A DNA stretch of 10,679 nt. It comes from an uncultured Cocleimonas sp. Lineage in GTDB: Bacteria > Pseudomonadota > Gammaproteobacteria > Thiotrichales > Thiotrichaceae. A program made the position numbers and the translations under genes. The stretch spans positions 1 to 10,679 of the forward strand of contig CALISP010000197.1 in the NCBI GenBank assembly GCA_938041705.1, read 5' to 3'. The notes below the pieces were generated by a model. The model worked only from the letters and a program-made list of their open reading frames with translations, was not told the DNA's origin and did no database searches. Shown here piece after piece: positions 7,126 through 10,679 of the stretch. How positions within the stretch are numbered: the first letter of the stretch is position 1; each line of letters begins with the position of its first letter.

Positions 7126-7737
7126 ATGAGTGCTTTTTATCGACAAGCGAGTTTTTTACAAAGCGCTTCAACAATGGATACCCTTCCGCCGGAATTAGGC
7201 TTTGAAGTTGCATTTGCTGGACGATCAAACGCAGGTAAATCCAGCACCTTAAATCGCTTGTGCGAACAAAAAAGCTTAGCTCGCACGAGTAAGACCCCTG
7301 GAAGAACACAACTGATCAATTTTTTTAGTTTACCTGATGATAAATTTTTAGTCGATCTCCCTGGTTATGGTTTCGCCAAGGTTCCTGAAAGAGTCAAAAG
7401 AGAATGGCAAAGATTCATAGAATCATACCTCACTAATCGTGCTCCGTTACGCGGATTAGTAATAGTAATGGATATACGAAGACCAATGCTAGAGTACGAT
7501 TTGAATATGCTGGCATGGACCAATACTCGTGATCTACCTGTACATGTGGTACTGAACAAGTCAGACAAATTGAAACATGGCCAAGCTAAAACTATGTTAC
7601 TAACAACTCAGAAGCAATTAAAAGAAATCAATCCTCAATACACGGCTCAAATCTATTCTGCTCTTAAAGGTGTCGGCGTTAGAGACTTAGAAAAACAACT
7701 GAATGGCTGGTTAAATCCTGAAACAAAAGAAATATAG
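7126..7737 (+). CDS. engB: Ribosome biogenesis GTPase EngB (YihA/YsxC)
   Basis: EngB is an essential TRAFAC-class GTPase required for assembly of the large ribosomal subunit. All five G motifs can be read in this 203-aa protein: G1 GRSNAGKS (32-39), G2 with TPGRTQ (57-62), G3 DLPGYG (77-82), G4 NKSD (144-147) and G5 SALKG (178-182). The short N-terminal extension and overall length are typical. A GAGG ribosome site lies seven to eight bases from the ATG. It diverges from cytochrome c4, an arrangement also found in Pseudomonas. Downstream lies a long non-coding gap with a convergent small-RNA candidate. No clear plus-strand terminator follows it. Confidence 0.95.
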   Translation: MSAFYRQASFLQSASTMDTLPPELGFEVAFAGRSNAGKSSTLNRLCEQKSLARTSKTPGRTQLINFFSLPDDKFLVDLPGYGFAKVPERVKREWQRFIESYLTNRAPLRGLVIVMDIRRPMLEYDLNMLAWTNTRDLPVHVVLNKSDKLKHGQAKTMLLTTQKQLKEINPQYTAQIYSALKGVGVRDLEKQLNGWLNPETKEI

Positions 7738-7980
7738 ACACAAACGTACAAATACACATTTTACTCATATACATCTTTATATAAAGACACCCCCCTACTT
7801 TTAACCTAACTCTTTCATCCAAAGCCCCAGATACTTTTATTCAATCACCCTAAGCACGCTCTCTGAATATTTGTTCCATTAGTTTCTTGGTTTTCAAACA
7901 ACTATAAGAAACTGTTTGCCTCTTAATACTGACATCAAGTTTATTAACAACTCTTTTAATTTTAAATTTATATCGAGATA
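7738..7980. other. Non-coding stretch downstream of engB
   Basis: These 243 bases hold no supportable coding frame. Visible structure is limited to an 8-bp inverted repeat with a 17-base loop (AGTTTCTT at 7881 with AAGAAACT ending at 7913), a short AT palindrome at 7772-7785, and a dyad at 7968-7983 next to the minus-strand terminator. None has the T-run needed to end engB transcription, so where that message stops is unclear. Confidence 0.5.
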
Positions 7981-8018
7981 TAAAAAAACCCCGTACGGTA
8001 GGGGGCTACCGTCGGGGT
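7981..8018 (-). terminator. Strong intrinsic terminator, minus strand
   Basis: On the minus strand a 13-bp GC-rich stem (ACCCCG plus ACGGTAG pairing with CTACCGT plus CGGGGT, one bulged A) closes on a CCCC loop and is followed by a run of seven Ts. No T-run follows on the plus strand, so it works in the minus direction only. It is the strongest terminator in the window. Confidence 0.9.
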
Positions 8019-8084
8019 CAAAGAACAGGTCTGGATTGGGGACACCAAACCTGTGTCCGCAAAGAAAATAAAAACACCGGGCTT
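7981..8084 (-). ncRNA. Candidate small RNA convergent with engB
   Basis: A structured minus-strand stretch of about 100 nt ends in a very strong intrinsic terminator. In 5' to 3' order it shows a U-rich leader (8059-8072), a hairpin with 10 paired bases including one G-U pair (arms 8045-8054 and 8025-8034) that exposes a UGUCCCCAAU loop, and the terminator hairpin with a CCCC loop. A -10-like box (TATAAC, 8089-8094) would place the start near 8083, but no good -35 is present, so the 5' end is uncertain. In Escherichia coli the small RNA Spot 42 converges on yihA/engB in the same way, and ErsA lies in the corresponding interval in Pseudomonas; sequence similarity to either is not evident by eye. 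The alternative is a structured 3' UTR of the protease message, which stops about 270 bases upstream. Confidence 0.5.
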
Positions 8085-8088
8085 AAGT

Positions 8089-8145
8089 GTTATAAGTTTT
8101 ATTCTCTATGCATGCGGATAAACACAGAATGAAAAGGGTTTTCAT
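8089..8145 (-). promoter_or_regulatory. Possible control region of the small-RNA candidate
   Basis: The minus strand carries TATAAC (5 of 6 to the -10 consensus, 8089-8094) with no recognisable -35. A perfect inverted repeat, ATGAAAA and TTTTCAT around a 3-base centre (8129-8145), lies about 54 bases upstream of the predicted start. That layout would fit an activator-dependent promoter, but no regulator can be named. Confidence 0.25.
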
Positions 8146-8286
8146 CACTGCATGAGTCTATAAGACTACAAATCTTCATGTCTTGCATTTAACTACAGAC
8201 AAAGCCTACAAATATAAGGATAGCTGGCAAAACATCACTCTGCAAGCGTTACTGTATATTTATTATCATCTTAGGCAAGGATAATA

Positions 8287-9474
8287 TTAATTTCCTCCAG
8301 TAAAATCCCAACTACCTTTATCTGTATTTAGGTCTTCTTTTGGTTTAGAAATTGGGATTTGAATCGCAGCTTTTCTTATTTCGTTATATTTCAGATCGCT
8401 TACTTTAGCTACTTCTGCAATGCTATTTTTGGTTAAACCATTACGCACAAATTCCATTTTTACTTTAGAACCCAAACGCAAATTAGCAATTATACTTTTT
8501 AAATTAGAACTATTTGAAACTGAAGCACCATTAACTCTAGTGATTACATCGCCTTCTTTTATTCCTGCCAAATCTGCAGGTGAACGAACAACCACTCCAG
8601 AAATTAATGCACCTTGACCATTTGGCAAATTAAATGCTTTAACTAGAGAGGGTCTGATATCTTGAATTTCAATACCTAACTGCCCTCTTTCTACTTTTCC
8701 ATTAAGGACCAATTGCTCAGTGATATTAACAATCATATCAGCAGGAATAGCAAAACCAATTCCGACATTTCCACCACTACTACCACCTAGTATTGCAGTA
8801 TTAATACCTATTAATTCACCACGAAGATTAACCAAAGCTCCACCCGAATTCCCAGGGTTTATAGGTGCATCTGTTTGAATAAAGTCTTCATAATGCTCAA
8901 TACCCAAATTTGTTCTTCGTAAGGCACTGACAATACCAGATGTAACTGATTGACCAAGACCATAAGGATTTCCTATAGCGACAACGAAATCGCCTACTCG
9001 GGTCAACTCATTATTCGCGATGACCATGGAAGTCAAGCGATCAGGCTGGATGCGAATTACAGCCACATCAGCTTTAAGGTCTTTACCAATTAATTGCGCA
9101 TAGTATTGACGCTTATCTTTAAGTGTTACAACTATCTTACCTGCAAGTTCGATAACATGTGCATTGGTTACAATATAACCATTTTCTGCATCGATAATAA
9201 TACCTGAACCTGTTCCAACCGATCTTCCTTGTTGACCTGGAACGTTTTTACCAAAAAAATGACGATAGACTGGGTCTTTTAAAGGGGTTGATGTACCACC
9301 GCCTTGTTCAGTAGAGATATTTACTACAGAAGGTGTTATCCGATCTAGCATATCCGCTAAAGAAGGCAAAGGCTGACCATCAATCGCTATAGGCAATCTA
9401 GCTAAAGCAACATTATTAATACTAAAACAGCATAATGAAACGATTAAAATGTTAATTGAACGGTAAAAATTCAT
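8287..9474 (-). CDS. DegQ-like periplasmic serine protease (HtrA family) with one PDZ domain
   Basis: This 395-aa protein is a trypsin-like HtrA protease of periplasmic quality control. A signal peptide (about residues 1-25, ending ALA) precedes the PSLADMLDRITPSVVNIST start typical of DegP/DegQ. The catalytic triad is His106 (TNAHVIE), Asp136 (KADVAVI) and Ser210 (GNSGGAL). One PDZ domain covers about 262-357 (carboxylate loop GQLGIEI, later GDVITRVNG). The second PDZ domain of DegP/DegQ is absent, and the protein ends in a 40-residue polar tail; no PDZ2 remnant is visible downstream. DegS also has one PDZ but carries a membrane anchor and lacks this N-terminal loop. The frame is open to an ATG at 9609 inside the co-chaperone gene; I chose 9474 because of the AGG seven bases upstream and the signal peptide. 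It lies 76 bases after the cbpA-like gene. Confidence 0.9.
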   Translation of the reverse strand: MNFYRSINILIVSLCCFSINNVALARLPIAIDGQPLPSLADMLDRITPSVVNISTEQGGGTSTPLKDPVYRHFFGKNVPGQQGRSVGTGSGIIIDAENGYIVTNAHVIELAGKIVVTLKDKRQYYAQLIGKDLKADVAVIRIQPDRLTSMVIANNELTRVGDFVVAIGNPYGLGQSVTSGIVSALRRTNLGIEHYEDFIQTDAPINPGNSGGALVNLRGELIGINTAILGGSSGGNVGIGFAIPADMIVNITEQLVLNGKVERGQLGIEIQDIRPSLVKAFNLPNGQGALISGVVVRSPADLAGIKEGDVITRVNGASVSNSSNLKSIIANLRLGSKVKMEFVRNGLTKNSIAEVAKVSDLKYNEIRKAAIQIPISKPKEDLNTDKGSWDFTGGN

Positions 9475-9550
9475 CATAAAACCTGTGACTACATATTTTC
9501 TAAATGAGTTCTTGATAGGGTTATTTGGGGTTATTGATCTAGTTATATGC

Positions 9551-10447
9551 TTATCGTGGCTCCCAGTCAAATTTCTTCTGCATCTCTTCATAAAAAACCC
9601 GATCTTCATCAGTCTTTATTGGCGGGGTAACAATCTGCAAAACAACAAATTGATCACCATTTACAGTTCCTGGCAAACCTCTTCCTTTAAGACGCATTTT
9701 ATTGCCGGATGCCGAATTTTCTGGAATCTTCAACTTTAATTGACCACCCAAAGTCTGAATAGTTGCACTAGTACCAATCGCAGCCTCCCAGGGAGCTATT
9801 GGCAAATCAATATAGACATCCTTGCCTTCTAGTTTGAAAAGCGGATGCTTCCTCAGTTTAATTTGTAGGTGAATGTCGCCACCAGTAGAACCTTTTCCAG
9901 ACAATCGAATTTTTTTACCATCTTCAATGCCTTTCGGAATCTTAACTTCGATACTCGAACCATTGGGTAATTTAATTCTCTTATTATTACCACTATAAAC
10001 ATCTTCTAGGTCGACATAGCTATGCATAACCTCAGCTGGAGGTTTTGCCTGTCTTTGATTAAAACCATGATGTTGTCCACCTGGTTGACCAGCCCCACCG
10101 CCAAACATCGATTCAAAGAAATCACTAAAGCCAGCGCCACCTGCAGCACTTCCTTGACCGCCTTGACCAAACTGATTGAAATCAAACCCTCCTTCCCAGC
10201 CTGGAGGTGGATTAAAGCTCTGACCATTTTTCCAGTTAGCACCTAAATTATCATACTGCTCACGACTCTCTTCATTACCTAAGACTTCATAAGCCTCATT
10301 AACTTCTTTAAAGCGCTCTTCTGCATTTTTTTCTTTACTTACATCGGGATGATATTTACGCGCTAGCTTGCGATAGCTTTTTTTGAGTTCAGCTTGACTA
10401 ATGTCTCGATCAACACCCAAAATTTTGTAATAGTCTTTATACTCCAT
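9551..10447 (-). CDS. cbpA: DnaJ-type co-chaperone, CbpA-like (no zinc finger)
   Basis: This 298-aa protein is a class-B J-protein that delivers substrates to DnaK and stimulates its ATPase. The J domain occupies residues 1-70 with the HPD motif at 33-35 (KYHPDVS). A Gly/Phe-rich linker follows (about 76-130), including FSDFFESMFGG. Two C-terminal substrate-binding beta domains come next (about 137-295), with no CxxCxGxG zinc repeats, so it is CbpA/DnaJ2-like rather than DnaJ itself. Length is close to Escherichia coli CbpA (306 aa). The CbpA inhibitor gene cbpM, often directly downstream, is missing here; a periplasmic protease gene takes that place. A ribosome site (GGAAT) lies upstream of the ATG. 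The gene diverges from a DUF423 gene, and the shared gap carries a heat-shock-like promoter candidate. Confidence 0.92.
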   Translation of the reverse strand: MEYKDYYKILGVDRDISQAELKKSYRKLARKYHPDVSKEKNAEERFKEVNEAYEVLGNEESREQYDNLGANWKNGQSFNPPPGWEGGFDFNQFGQGGQGSAAGGAGFSDFFESMFGGGAGQPGGQHHGFNQRQAKPPAEVMHSYVDLEDVYSGNNKRIKLPNGSSIEVKIPKGIEDGKKIRLSGKGSTGGDIHLQIKLRKHPLFKLEGKDVYIDLPIAPWEAAIGTSATIQTLGGQLKLKIPENSASGNKMRLKGRGLPGTVNGDQFVVLQIVTPPIKTDEDRVFYEEMQKKFDWEPR

Positions 10448-10471
10448 GAAGATATTCCATTTTGAAATACG

Positions 10472-10500
10472 TTTACCTAAATTTTAATTGCTTATATGAT
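10472..10500 (+). promoter_or_regulatory. Candidate sigma-70 promoter for the DUF423 gene
   Basis: TTTACC (4 of 6) and TATGAT (5 of 6) are separated by 17 bases and would start transcription near 10507, about 36 bases before the ATG. Spacing and the -10 match are good. It overlaps the divergent promoter candidate for the co-chaperone, so the two could compete. Confidence 0.4.
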
Positions 10501-10524
10501 GGTATCCCCTTTGAAAATATCAAG
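10497..10524 (-). promoter_or_regulatory. Candidate heat-shock (sigma-32-like) promoter for the co-chaperone
   Basis: On the minus strand CTTGATA resembles the sigma-32 -35 element (CTTGAAA), and TACCATCA, 13 bases downstream, partly matches the -10 element (CCCCATnT). Transcription would begin near 10490, about 43 bases before the ATG. The match is partial; the chaperone product makes heat-shock control plausible but does not prove it. Confidence 0.3.
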
Positions 10525-10542
10525 CTTGAGACACTGAATAGC

Positions 10543-10679
10543 ATGAAATCTTATAAAATATTTATTGGCCTTGCCGCTTTGTTTGGACTTACTGCAGTTG
10601 TAATTGGCGCACTTAGTGCACATGCAGTCGAAAGAGGTCTATCTGCCGAAGCTATTTCACGAATTGATACAGCTTTGAA
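10543..10679 (+). CDS. DUF423 family small membrane protein, N-terminal part (partial)
   Basis: The first 45 codons of a gene continue past the window edge. The translation begins with a membrane segment (residues 5-22) and the family signature G-A-x-x-A-H (GALSAHAV, residues 23-30), then SRIDTAL, where DUF423 proteins have the helix leading into a conserved 'E-Y-Q-x-x-H' element. Members are small inner-membrane proteins (about 125 aa, like YgdD/YwdK) with no firmly established function. A weak GAG ribosome site precedes the ATG at 10543. The gene diverges from the co-chaperone gene with a 95-base shared leader. Confidence 0.8.
   Translation, partial: MKSYKIFIGLAALFGLTAVVIGALSAHAVERGLSAEAISRIDTAL

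Noticed and set aside
7738..8286. tRNA, 6S RNA or a missing small protein gene in the gap
   Set aside because: No cloverleaf or CCA end, no long rod-like pairing as in 6S RNA, and no open frame with a ribosome site was found by eye.
9475..9609. Upstream extension of the protease frame to an ATG at 9609
   Set aside because: It overlaps the end of the co-chaperone gene and has polar, non-family sequence; the ATG at 9474 has a ribosome site and begins a signal peptide.
9485..9739. Plus-strand open frame of 84 codons across the co-chaperone/protease junction
   Set aside because: It lies mostly antisense to the well-supported co-chaperone gene, with no ribosome site or recognisable protein.

Overview
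The window looks like chromosomal DNA from an AT-rich gammaproteobacterium (judged by eye; no base count was run). The evidence is a classical type II secretion cluster in the order gspK-L-M-N, a UbiK ubiquinone factor, a bacterial Coq7 hydroxylase, and the dsbA / cytochrome c4 / engB block, whose gene order is also found in Pseudomonas-type gammaproteobacteria. I saw no mobile element, CRISPR array, tRNA or rRNA. The genus cannot be named from this evidence.

Layout. Positions 2-2820 (+) hold the tail of gspK and complete gspL, gspM and gspN, packed with zero-gap or ATGA junctions. They encode the inner-membrane platform and pseudopilus tip of the general secretory machine. Positions 2860-4502 (+) hold ubiK and, overlapping it by one base, a secreted histidine-rich Sel1-repeat protein. 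Positions 4689-7019 (-) hold cytochrome c4, then dsbA, then coq7 in transcription order, with two intrinsic terminators in tandem between cytochrome c4 and dsbA. engB (7126-7737, +) diverges from cytochrome c4. A 549-base gap (7738-8286) follows. It contains a strong minus-strand intrinsic terminator and, upstream of it, a structured stretch that is a good candidate for a small RNA of about 100 nt. Positions 8287-10447 (-) hold a DnaJ-like co-chaperone (CbpA type) followed by a secreted HtrA/DegQ-type protease with a single PDZ domain. The start of a DUF423 membrane protein (10543 onward, +) diverges from the co-chaperone.

How the genes fit together. Much of the window serves the cell envelope: type II secretion, periplasmic disulfide formation (a DsbA that appears to be a lipoprotein), periplasmic protein quality control (the protease), a cytoplasmic folding co-chaperone, and respiration (UbiK and Coq7 for ubiquinone, cytochrome c4 for electron transfer). 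The most interesting non-coding item is the candidate small RNA. It converges on engB in the same arrangement as Spot 42 in Escherichia coli, in the interval also used by ErsA in Pseudomonas, but its other neighbour here is a protease gene rather than polA.
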